From Omphalotus guepiniiformis (taxonomy: Eukaryota > Basidiomycota > Agaricomycetes > Agaricales > Omphalotaceae), in NCBI GenBank assembly GCA_028554645.1, contig JAQOOI010000062.1:744001-808000 (forward strand): 64,000 nt of DNA, given 5' to 3'. The number at the start of each line of letters is the position of its first letter. Positions within the stretch are counted from its first letter, which is position 1. Made by a program: the position numbers and the translations under genes. Below the pieces are notes generated by a model. It ran no database searches. It had not been told where the DNA came from and worked only from the letters and a program-made list of their open reading frames with translations. This document shows positions 10,785 through 20,781 of the stretch, one piece after another.

Positions 10785-11088
10785 TCAATGTCTTTGTTAC
10801 GGGAGCTGCGCCTGTCTCGAAGCCGCTGCGAATGCCGTCCAATATGTGCTGCCAAGCATCGGCAATACCCAACTTGTGCAACAGTGCTTCGATTTTGTCC
10901 GCGTTAAGGGGGGAGACAACTCGTCTAGGATCCTCATTGGGTGCACGAAGGGCAGCGTGAGATGCCGTGCTCACGCGAGTGGCAGATTGAGCAAGAGTGT
11001 TCGTAAATGCAGCTGGATCCATATTTGCACTCTGATGTACTGAGCCATATAAAGCAATACTGCGATCCATTGGACGCCTGTAGGACAT
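10780..11088 (-). CDS. Retrotransposon Pol N-terminal segment, other frame
   Basis: From ATG 11088 the frame reads MSYRRPMDRSIALYGS and continues with VVSPLNADKIEALLHKLG and DAWQHILDGIRSGFETGAA. This resembles the leader that precedes RT in basidiomycete Ngaro-type Pol proteins. The RT continues in the +1 frame as YFENHRSSTIDPLF from about 10784. The two parts can be joined only by a +1/-2 shift near 10785-10800, by splicing, or if a base has been lost or gained there. It overlaps the end of gag by about 155 nt. Confidence 0.55.
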
Positions 11089-12666
11089 TGTTTCCTCGTG
11101 GGCCTTTGGCAAGGGAAGCGACGGGCTTTCCAGCTCGAGTCTTCGACTGTGTACACTTCGCGGGGAGGTGGCCTGCATTGCCGCATCGAAAACACAACTG
11201 CGTGGTGCCAATGTTCGACTGATTCTCGGATCGAAAGGACTTGCTCTTGTCACGAAAGGAACGTTTGGATGGCGATGACTCCCAATCTGGTGAGGCTTGG
11301 CGTTTCGAACCCGACGAATGAAGATATTTGCTTTGGATTAATGACAAGCGTGCTGAATCCAACATCGTGATGTCTATAGACGGGTCCGCCGCGAGCGCCA
11401 ACCGCTGCTCTTTATCATATATGAGTGCAATGTACCAGCTACTTGTCCTTGCCGCGATACCCTGAACAATCCGATGATGCTCTGCCAAAGCCTGCTTGCG
11501 AACCTGACCGTGGTGAAACAACGTACGCTCCTCCGCAGTCATAGCCGCTGAGAGCCACTCTTCCGGTCTGAGGCTTAACTCTCCAGCACTATTCAAGCCC
11601 TTGCGAACTAACTTTCCACTTTCGTTCATCGCAAGCTCTTCTTCCACTGATGAATTCAGGTCCTTTGAATGCCGAACAATTGTCGAATATGGTACGTAGT
11701 GGAATTTCTTAAAAGCGATGTCCACTCGTGGTGCTAGGTCTAGTAATGGAGCAATGATTAAGAAACTGATACACAGCCACCATGGATGAAGCAAAGCGAA
11801 GCAAGCAGGCAAGCAGCAGCGAAAACCGCGACAGCAAATATGCGGCATCAACGGCGCTAATGAACAGCAGCGAAGCAACAACAGCAATGATAACCGCGAC
11901 AGCGAATATGCGGCATCAACAGCAAATGGACAGCAGCAAAGCAAAGCAGCAATGCGAAGCAACAGCAAGCAAGCAGCAACGATAACCGCGACAGCAAATA
12001 TGCGGTATCAACAGCAAATGAACAGCAGCTGCAAAGCAGCAAAGCAACAGCAAGCAAGCGGCAACGATGACCGCGACAGCAAATAAACGGCATCGACAGC
12101 GAAGAACGGCGAAACCACGAAGATAAAAGACGGTGATTCAAGGAAGCAACAATACCGGCGAGCACACCTCTGCTTGTCTGTGATGCAAAGACTTGGGTTA
12201 GGCGCCGTCAGCGCTTCCACCAAGTGACACTGCTCTTGCTATGCGCCGGTGACGCGAGCATTATGGAGCTATGGAGGGGAAACTGGGGGCGAGAATAGTG
12301 TCTGTAGAAATACTCACTATGCTTGAATATGCTAGCAGTTTTCCCTGGTACCGGGTCTGGTAACGCCGGTTTCTTCTCCTCAACCTGCTTCAGCTGCTCC
12401 AAGACCGAGGCTAGAACTCCTGCATCATTGCTGTACAGCCGCTGGCCCGCCTGAGGAAGCGGGTGCGGGTAGTGTGGTATACTCTGACTTTCATCTGTAA
12501 CCACTGGCTGGGGTCGAGTGCTGCGGTTAATGGGTGGTGGCTGCAATGGACCATTCTGTGACTGGCTCGTGGTTGGCAGACCCAACGAGTTGAGGGGCGG
12601 TAACTGGTGGCCTGAACCGTCGGATGAACCTCCTCCAAAATTAAGCCCAAAGAGATTGCTTGACAT
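10934..12666 (-). CDS. Retrotransposon Gag with zinc knuckle
   Basis: Nucleocapsid-like protein of about 384 residues in two exons, 12666-12318 and 11739-10934, joined in phase across a 578-nt intron (GTGAGT donor at 12317, CTAG acceptor). Exon 1 begins MSSNLFGLNFGGGSSDG and is Pro/Gln-rich, with a short charged coil (VLEQLKQVEEKKPAL). Exon 2 holds the gag core (LAPRVDIAFKKFHYVPYS), a basic Ser/Arg stretch and a CCHC knuckle (CFRCGNAGHLPAKC), followed by a second Cys/His cluster (CSICHSREHGISRCPSC). The intron carries a minisatellite. Splicing is inferred from frame and signals only. Confidence 0.75.
11785..12110. repeat. Minisatellite inside the gag intron
   Basis: Four imperfect copies of a unit that starts with ACCGCGACAGCAAATA begin near 11824, 11892, 11984 and 12069, spaced 68-92 nt apart. 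Each is followed by GGCATCAACAGCAAATG and runs of AGCAGC/AAGCAA. It is purine-rich on the plus strand and falls wholly within the inferred gag intron. Confidence 0.7.
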
Positions 12667-12717
12667 TAAAAGATGTAACTATGCTTGTGAAATGAACGAG
12701 TAATGAAGGAGAGACTA

Positions 12718-12889
12718 GTGAAAGAAAACGAGCGGTGATGTATTTCTGCTATGCTGAGGCTGCTGCTGCCGACACTGCTGAAGATGAGAATTGCTGAAAG
12801 CTGGAAGAGGCGTGGGAAAGCAACTCACCACTCTTGCTTCGCTCCGCTGGAACTGGCGGAGTATCGGCACGAACTCCGCGCAGTCAACT
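12718..12889 (-). repeat. Retrotransposon repeat A1 (outer 5' end)
   Basis: A 172-bp copy of 7755-7926. It is the upstream end of the element in transcription sense, ends 52 nt before the gag ATG, and probably carries the element promoter. Confidence 0.9.
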
Positions 12890-13319
12890 TAAAACTACCC
12901 GAAGGACACGGCCTTGCCAGTTTCACTTCTTCTCACTCCATGGCTGAAATAACGCGATTTTACACCCGCCATAAATGTGTGTGCTTATGACATATATTGA
13001 AAACGGAACATCTGCAGAAACCGGACAGATCCTTTTCAGGTACATACATTTCTGGAAAACGCCTCACGGTCTGTGCAATAAGTTTGTCAAATTGACATTT
13101 ATGTACTATATATCTGCAGATCTCCTCCAGTCCCGACCCAAGGCAGGATTTGAATCAACTTCTTTGGAAATCAGGCTTTCGCTCGTGAATCAGAATTCAT
13201 TGTGACCAATACTTGCCCATATGCCGGAGTTGATGATTTAGTTCCAGAATGCTTTCAATTCGCGGAATGCTTAAATAAAGGAGCGCACTCCATGTTCCCA
13301 GAATTCTCGCTCAAGACCA
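12890..13319. other. Intergenic between the retrotransposon and the acyl-CoA enzyme gene
   Basis: About 430 nt that include the promoter of the gene starting at 13320. Since the element ends at 12889, its insertion set the upstream limit of this promoter. No other feature is seen. Confidence 0.5.
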
Positions 13320-15192
13320 ATGCCTTCGAATAAGCTTTACTGCCATTCTCTCTTTAAAGTCAAAAACGAGTTCCTCTCGAAAGACGAGAGCGTATCTCTG
13401 TCATACAGACGAGCACGACTTGTTCTACAAACATACAGTCAGTATGCTTTCTCGAACCTGGTGCAACAGCGGTTTCTCATTCTAAAACTACAACTTGAGT
13501 CCTTCCGATGTGCAGTTTTGCTCACCCAAATTCTGGGAGATGATGACGGACCCAATATGCTCCTTGGATATCGCAATGTTCACGATTCTAGCCGCTCATG
13601 TCGGCCTGACGATTGGCACACTCTCACGGCATTTAAATAGTCGTCCGGACTTGCGGCCGCTTGTGAACAAGTTGTTAAAATTGGATACCGTCGGCATCTA
13701 CCTTCTTTCTGAACGAGGTCATGGACTGGACGCTTTCAACATCGAAACGACGGCCACGAAGACTTCAAATGGCTACATTCTACACACTCCTCGTGAAGAA
13801 GCATCAAAGTAAGTAAAGCCATTTAGTTGCAGTCCCAGAGTCTTGCTTAGTCCCTATCAGGTTTATGCCAGCTTCAACGCCAATCTTTGGCATACCGAAA
13901 ATTGCGCTCGTCATGGCCAAACTAATCGTGAATGGACGGGATCACGGTGCCAGGTTCTTCATTGTGCCTATATGCGACGAACATGAAATGTATCCAGGAG
14001 TTTACTCAAGTCGATTACCTCCTCGCAGTGGAACGAACCCATTGGACTTCTCTATCACTCGTTTCGATAATGTACACCTACCCTTCAGTGCACTGGTCGC
14101 GTCGGATATTAGTGATATTGGCCCACGCGAACGACCACACGACGCATGGTGGGACGAGATATGGAGAATTCAATTAGGTACTATGGCTGTACCTGCTCCA
14201 TGGATTTCTGCGATGAAAGCTGCAGCCTTCATCACAGGGCACTACTCTATGCACAGGAGTATCCTTGGATCTCGAAACGTATTGACCCCCATCATATCAT
14301 TCCGTACTCAACAATGGCCTGTATTGCAAACCACTGCGCTCGCTATGGTCATGGACAACTGGTTCCCTCGCGGAGTTCATTATGCCATGGACAACCTGAC
14401 GGATCCTCGGGTTAGGCATGCCATGGCTGTCATCATGAAGACGACCGTGTGCCGCCATTTTCAACGATGTGTGCCAGAGGCAGCCGAAAGGTGTGGCGCA
14501 CAAGGTACATTCGAGCACAATTACATGGCTAAGATCGAGGTATTTCCTGCCATTACATTGCACTTCCACTGGGTACTCACTCGTACCACCTTTTCTGCTT
14601 ACAGAATGATGCCAAAGGCGTCATTATCGCAGAAGGCGACATTCTGACTCTCTGTATCCGACTCTTCTCGGAACTCTTACAAGGTCGATACGCGATTCCC
14701 CTTCCTGATCCGAGTAGCTCTCTTCTGGCACGCCATGCTGCAGATATTTTGGACGAGAATATTCAGTTATTCCACACTCTTGACAGTGGACATCGCAGTG
14801 ACTCGTTCAACTCCCTCCTTCTTCCTCAGTCGGAGCTCGTCATAGAAGCCATCGGTCATGCAATGGCATATGAAGCTGCAGTAGAGGCGAAACTTCCCCA
14901 GCCTATTATCGATGTCTACGAGTGCTCAGTCATTCGCCAAGACCCTGCATGGTATTCGGAAATTGCTGGTATGTCTCGCATGAGCCAGCGGATACGAGAA
15001 GATGCGGCCGTTTCGAGCGCCATGCCGCATCTGGTGCAATACCTTGATGCGCTCCAGATCGAAGACTATGTCTCCGCTCCCATCGTGTCGGATGCCATGT
15101 GGAAAGTGTACGCTTCATCTTTAACTACGTACTCTGGCAACGCTACCGCCTCGATAACGCAACCGGAGTATCAGATGCAGGCTATGCTCTAA
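13320..15192 (+). CDS. Acyl-CoA oxidase/dehydrogenase-like flavoenzyme
   Basis: Likely oxidises an acyl-CoA at the alpha-beta bond, with FAD as cofactor. Four exons (13320-13441, 13500-13808, 13861-14539 and 14605-15192) give 565 residues. Family blocks seen are SPKFWEMMTDPICSLD, LLSERGHGLDAFNIETTA, PKIALVMAKLIVNGRDHGAR, PLDFSITRFDNVHLPFSAL and, in the last exon, AKGVIIAEGDILTLCIRLF. These are the hallmarks of the acyl-CoA oxidase branch, although classic oxidases are nearer 650-700 residues. The C-terminus (YQMQAML) is not a peroxisomal PTS1 tripeptide, so location is uncertain. Neighbours give no pathway clue; a retrotransposon sits 430 nt upstream. Confidence 0.82.
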
Positions 15193-16632
15193 ATACAACG
15201 ACACGACACGACTTGGCTGACGAAAATAATGATTGTTAGATGACATTTTTCGATTTCGATTCAATATACTTAGGGCTTCATGTTATACGCACTGATGGGA
15301 TTCGCGCTGGTTATTCTTTCGGCCTGACGCGAAGTACCGGAATCACTCGGGTCGTTTTGATAAAATTTCTTATTCAGTTCACTTACTGCCTTGTATCTAG
15401 TATATCCATTGTACTCAAACTGTACTCCCCACATATACCCCTTGACATTAGTGGATGCGAATTAAAGAACCTGATTTTTTTTGGTACACCGTGGTGCTCA
15501 GTGGACGTCAAAGTGCTCTTCATCAATGATTTTCCGCAGCCGCAGCCAACTTCAAGGTGAGTGTAAAGTCCCTAATCCCGGAAAATATAATTGCACGCTC
15601 CGGTATCTCCGTCGGAAGGCAAACAATTTACACCGGGCTCAGTGGACACTTAGATTTTTGAATTTTCTAGGTTCTTCTAAGGATAACAAATGAGATGTGC
15701 GTCACAGACCTTATCCTCAAAGCGTGAAGTTGCGTGCGTATCGGACCACGGAACCTTTGGTGCATCCATGACAGAATCAAATCTTCAGGGTTTTTCGTTA
15801 TTAGTCTTTACAACTCACGCCACAAAGGCGAAGAAGCCCGATTGTAACAGTCGATCTTTGCACCAGCATCGGCCGGCATGCTCATGCGCCTATTCACATA
15901 CTGGGGGGAACTTTCGCACTGGCCTCACAAGGGTGTTCATCATGGTCTCACGATTTGAATCCGCGGTTGACAGTGGATAGAGAGGTTCCCAGACGTGGAT
16001 CTTAACCTGTGCACGTAGAGTAATGAGTAAATGCTTGTGAACACAAAAATATCTATTGGCTACTTCATGCTTGAAATAGAGATGAACACCTCATCAGCTC
16101 TGTGAATGTTTATTTTTTTGCCACAAGGAATGAGATAATGTAGCATGGGTATTAGGACGAAGTTCCCAGGTTTGAGATTAGACTCAGTGCATAGCCTACA
16201 CACTTATGACAGGTTCATGATTGGAGTGCATGGTCTCTTGGGAGGATACTCTTTAAGGATACTCTGCTTCAAGAACAGCAACATGCACACTGTCATCACA
16301 GGTAGATAGTGAATCAATGATATGATTCTGGACTATGGCCAACTTCTGTTAACACGGCAGAACGCATGTGAGGCTCGATGACGAAGTGCGTATCGAGTAA
16401 GAGAGACACGAGTCCACGGGCCCGCCAAACATGTGTCTGGCTGTAAGTACGGCCGCTGCACAGATAAGTGGCATCCTATGGTGTTCACTGTCCTGCTGCA
16501 TCTAGGCTGCATTTAGCCGGATGGGGTAGAACGGTACAAAATTCTTCGAAAAGAACCATGTAATACTTATTTCAGGAAAGCCGGTGGTGTTTGGAATTAC
16601 AGATTATACATGCTAGCGCTGTGACTGTTGTT
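15193..16632. other. Intergenic, no gene seen
   Basis: About 1.4 kb between the ends of converging genes. Open frames at 15240-15560 and 15690-15980 have no domain pattern or plausible splice partners. No RNA gene or repeat is recognised. Confidence 0.45.
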
Positions 16633-18269
16633 TCAAGAACGAGTTTCTTTTTTCGCCTCTATTAAGGAATCGAAGAATTCTCGGACATCGGCTTCATTTA
16701 CGACCTTACCTTCTTCAGCAAATGGCCGAAGGTAATTTACCAGATCATCCCTAGAAAGCCACGGTAAATACTCCGACTCTTCAGATAATTAACTTTGCTT
16801 TACTGACCGCATTGAGTTAAACGCCTGTATACTGTCTATGACATTTGCTCGTGGTAGCCTAGAAAGAGCACGCATACCAAGCTCTTCCAATGAGAGGCCT
16901 GAGGTAAGAGCATGCTTGTCAGTCGGATAAACTAAAGAAAAGAGAAGAGACTCGGATGACCTGAGTCTGGGTCGTCCGGTGGCTCATATGTTTCTTCTTC
17001 CTCCAAAAGACAGCGGTTTGTCTCCAAGAAAGGAAGGCACTAGCATATAACGGGTGTATTTAGAAAGAATGCAGGGCTGAACATGCGTGGTGCATGAATT
17101 GATAACTTACAGAGAAACATCGACACCAGCGAGATCGGAAACCTTCCGTGAGAAATATGTCGCCTGCTCCCAATGAAGTTTCAGGATCATACACGCCTGT
17201 ATTGATAGCTGAAAAGATTTTTTGTGCTACAGGATTTGGAGTTGGTACTAGGCACGAAGCAGAAGCACCAGACGAAGACGACAAGCGAGCTCTTTTCGTC
17301 TCTGTTTCCTGATGAGCTGTAGGTGAGAGGGGTCGTTTTACTCCGCTAGGAAGCTCTGAAGTATCTACAATGTCGATGTCGACGGTTTGATTACTACCCT
17401 CACTTGGAAGCACCTTCCAAGGTACAGCTGGAGTATCACGGACCACCATCAAAGTCCCAGGTGTACCGGCCCACTTTTGTAAGATGGGAATCTTGGATAC
17501 ACATGAGCTACATACGAAACAATCGTAGTCAGACGGTCCGATGAGAGGTGGAGGTAGTCCGGATGATGTATCAGATACAGCATCGATGTCCCCGTTAAAA
17601 CCATCGGCAGAGGGTTTAAGCTGATCCTTGATTTCCGGAGACGACTCTCTGGAGCATGGACGTTCGCGAAGATTGCAGCAAGACTCGTGAAACCAATCCT
17701 GTTTCTTGTATTTCAGCATTTCCATTAAGAGCTTTCTAATGCACTTACTTCACACGTCAAACATTGAATCATAGTCTCCTTCTCAGTATTCGCATCATAC
17801 GTCCTTTTGCACCGGCAGAAATGACCTTGAAAGTTTTGCCCGTACTGATTCAAAGCGTTGACAGGTTCCAATTTGGTATGTAGAACGCATGGATGAGCAA
17901 TAGCATCCGTTGGGCAGTCACAACGGAAATTCCGCTTCGGGAAGCTAATCATCAAAGGAATAACGATCAGAACTTCAATTGAGAAATTTGAGAATGGCGG
18001 GTTACATACAGCTCAATCTGTTCGTGGTCATGATGACAAGCGATTGAACAAGCTCCACAGATACCACGAGCCTCCGGGCAAGTAAGGCAAAGATAGATAG
18101 CTTGTCTATACAACCCTCAAATCATCTCATTCGCGTGACGCTTTTTTCTGACAAACCTTACGGGGCCCAAGGAGTATGTGCACTGTGAAAACTGGTGTGG
18201 GAGCGCTTCTGAAGCTTCTTGTACTAGTTCATCCTGGGATGCAAGGTAGTCTGCGAGGGTTTCGGTCAT
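16633..18269 (-). CDS. ubr7: UBR7-type protein: UBR box plus PHD-like finger
   Basis: Putative E3 ubiquitin ligase/N-recognin of the UBR7 class. The start is ATG 18269 (MTETLADYLASQDELVQEA). The UBR box is spread over exons: FSQCTYSLG, LCLTCPEARGICGACS, ACHHDHEQIEL, then RNFRCDCPTDAIAHPC. A PHD-like finger follows: GHFCRCKRTYDANTEKETM, IQCLTCE, DWFHESCCNL and, after a long Ser/Pro insert, DCFVCSSCV. The C-terminal part is acidic (LLEEEETYEPPDDPD) and the last exon ends FFDSLIEAKKETRS at 16633. The order of domains matches UBR7. It is transcribed divergently from the 18501 gene with only 231 nt between the start codons. Confidence 0.88.
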
Positions 18270-18500
18270 ATCAGGCCGTCGTATGTCGAGTATAGAGTCT
18301 GATAGAGTCTGACTTGAAATAAGCCTCGACCGACGAATGAGTTGGTCGGTAACCGGCAGGCAAATGGTACACGTGACACTGTAGGTGCCTGCCAGTTTAC
18401 AATCAGATTAGCAATATGGTACCGTTAGATACTACTAGTACTAGTAATCTCCAGCCTCAAGCTTCACCGACTAAGCTCCTCAATATCCTTCTCATACTCG

Positions 18501-20781
18501 ATGTCAAGCAGTGCAATGGGTAACGGTCCTGATCCCATTCTCCTTACGCTGTTTGCGAATCGCTTCATGAGTGTTGCGGAAGCGATGGGGAGGTCTTTGC
18601 AGCAAACTTCGATAAGCACCAATATCAAAGAAAGGCTCGATTTCTCCTGTGCTCTCTTTGCTCCAGATGGTGACCTTGTAGCAAATGCACCATTCATTCC
18701 TATTCATCTGGGTTCAATGAGCTTGTAAGCCATGGCTTTTGGTTGGTCGGACCAAGCTGCTCACGTAGCTTTGTTATAGTGCCGTCAAGTATCAGATGAA
18801 ACTCTACGGAAATGATTTGAAGGAAGGGGATGTGTTAATGACGAACTCACCTCACGCCGGTGGCTCGTAAGTGAATGTCATGTTGTATGTGTTAATGCCG
18901 ATAATCAATTAGCAAGCAAGCCACCTCCCAGACATAACAATTATCACACCTGTGTTTGATTCCAAAACGAAAGAAATCATTTTCTTTACCGCATCCCGAG
19001 GGCATCACGCTGATATTGGAGGCATACTTCCTGGTTCAATGCCACCTACTTCCGTGAATATATTCGAAGAAGGTGCCGAAATTGTCAGCTTCAAAATTGT
19101 CAGTGGTGGAGTTTTCGATCGAGATGGCCTATTGGAGTATATGGTAGAAAAACCTGCTCAATACCCAGGAAGTTCTGGATGCCGGAATATCAGGGACGTA
19201 GAGAGTGATCTGAAAGCGGTACGTTTTGTTGGATTGCTACCAAACCTACTTCTTCTGATCCTGCCGGCGGTAGCAAATTGCTGCGAATCATAAAGGGATT
19301 CAGCTAATTCATGCCAGTGCGTTCATTTTCTTGTCTGACATACTCGGCAAATTGTCGATACCTTGCAACAGTTGTGGACGATTATGGACTGGAGACCGTA
19401 CAGGAGTACATGTATCACATTCGGTCAAATGCCGAAATGTCCGTGCGAAATCTCTTGCGAGATGTTGCGAAACGAGCGAACACAAATGTTCTGTCAGCTG
19501 TTGATTATCTTGATGACGGCTCTCCAGTAGGGGTCATATGCATAAACACACATCTCTTTTCTCACTTATCATCTTTAGATACAACTTAAGGTGGAGATAA
19601 ACGAAGCTGAGGGGTCCGCTGTGCTGGACTTTGAGGGAACTGGATGCGAAGTTCGTGGAAATCTAAACTCGCCGATCTCCGTCGTTCATTCTGCTGTCAT
19701 ATACTGTATGCGGTCAATGCTGGATCTCGACATTCCGCTCAATGCAGGGTGTCTCGTGCCTCTAGAGAGTGAGTATTTCCTCGGCACTCTCACAGATAGC
19801 ACTTACGTTGAGTTTCCTAAGTAAAAATACCCAAGAAATCACTTCTATCACCTTCACGCACCGCGGCGGTGTGCGGTGGTAATGTGCTGACATCTCAGCG
19901 AATTGTTGACGTAGTTCTGAAAGCATTTCATGCTGCGGCTGCAAGTCAGGGGTGCACCAAGTGAGTTATTCTCCATGACTATGTACCTTGGACGCCTGTA
20001 CTTATCAACATCAAGTAATCTGACTTTTGGCACGGGAGGTAAAGACAAAGACGGCAAGGCTGTCGCTGGATGGGGATATTACGAGGTACCTCTCTCCGAT
20101 ACTTGTTCCGTTTACTTCTTTAATTCCATGGTTCGTTCTCCATACAGACCATTGCGGGAGGATCGGGTGCTGGCCCTCAGTGGCACGGTACGGATGGGGT
20201 TCATACGCACATCACGAATACCCGCATAGGCGATGTAGAAATTCTCGAAAGACGTTACCCAGTGATGCTTCACCGATTTGGTCTGCGAACCGGGTCCGCG
20301 GGGGTGGGAAAGTGGCGCGGCGGAGAAGGAGTTGAGCGGGAGATTGAGTTCATGGAACCAATGCAGGTTTCGATTCTGTCTGAGGTAAGTACGCATCTGA
20401 AGACTTGAAGAAATGTTGCTTACCCATCGTCGCTGTTTTATCTGATATTTCTAGCGTCGAACAAGACAACCGTATGGAATGGAAGGTGGCGGACCTGGCG
20501 CGCTAGGTCGTAACACGTGGATCAAGCGACTTCGGGAGGAAGATGGGGACATTGATGACAACAATTCTGACGGGACCAGAGAAGTCAATATTGGGGGTAA
20601 GGCGAGTGTGTGGATGGGAAAAGGCGACCGTCTGCTGATTCAGACCCCTGGCGGTGGCGCTTGGGGTGCCCTTGAGCCCGATGGTTCTTCTCGTGGCCGT
20701 AACGAGCAGATGCTGCATACCCCAGCCTGGGAGCCACGGGGTTCGTTTGCTGATAGAGCAGCAGCACAGGCTGCGTTCTGA
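18501..20781 (+). CDS. Hydantoinase B / 5-oxoprolinase C-terminal-half protein
   Basis: Matches the HyuB half of eukaryotic ATP-dependent 5-oxoprolinase, the enzyme that opens 5-oxoproline to glutamate in the glutathione cycle. The start is [18 protein letters not shown], followed by the blocks [121 protein letters not shown] and [14 protein letters not shown]. At least six short introns are used. Fused oxoprolinases are near 1,270 residues with HyuA first; here only 231 nt separate this start from UBR7, so HyuA is absent. It may be a stand-alone subunit, a relative with another substrate, or a truncated gene. The frame looks intact. Confidence 0.8.

Larger units (their letters stand above)
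7428..12889 (-). mobile_element. Complete Ngaro-type tyrosine-recombinase retrotransposon
   Basis: A 5,462-bp element reading right to left. In element orientation it runs: repeat A1 (12889-12718), gag, RT/RNase H, tyrosine recombinase, repeat B1 (8028-7925), repeat A2 (7926-7755), spacer, repeat B2 (7531-7428). A1/A2 (172 bp) and B1/B2 (104 bp) look identical copy to copy. This A1-ORFs-B1A2-B2 arrangement is the split direct repeat pattern of Ngaro/PAT-type members of the DIRS order. The internal A2/B1 junction equals the junction that joining the two outer ends into a circle would give, with CT shared. There is no target-site duplication and no aspartic protease or DDE integrase, as expected. 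I saw no methyltransferase domain, which favours Ngaro over DIRS or PAT. Confidence 0.9.

Noticed and set aside
7428..12889. Alternative classification as an LTR retrotransposon or a Crypton
   Set aside because: There are no LTRs with TG..CA ends, no aspartic protease or DDE integrase, and RT-RNase H plus split direct repeats exclude Crypton.
15240..15980. Three plus-strand frames after the acyl-CoA enzyme
   Set aside because: No domain pattern and no joining splice signals; composition matches intergenic DNA.
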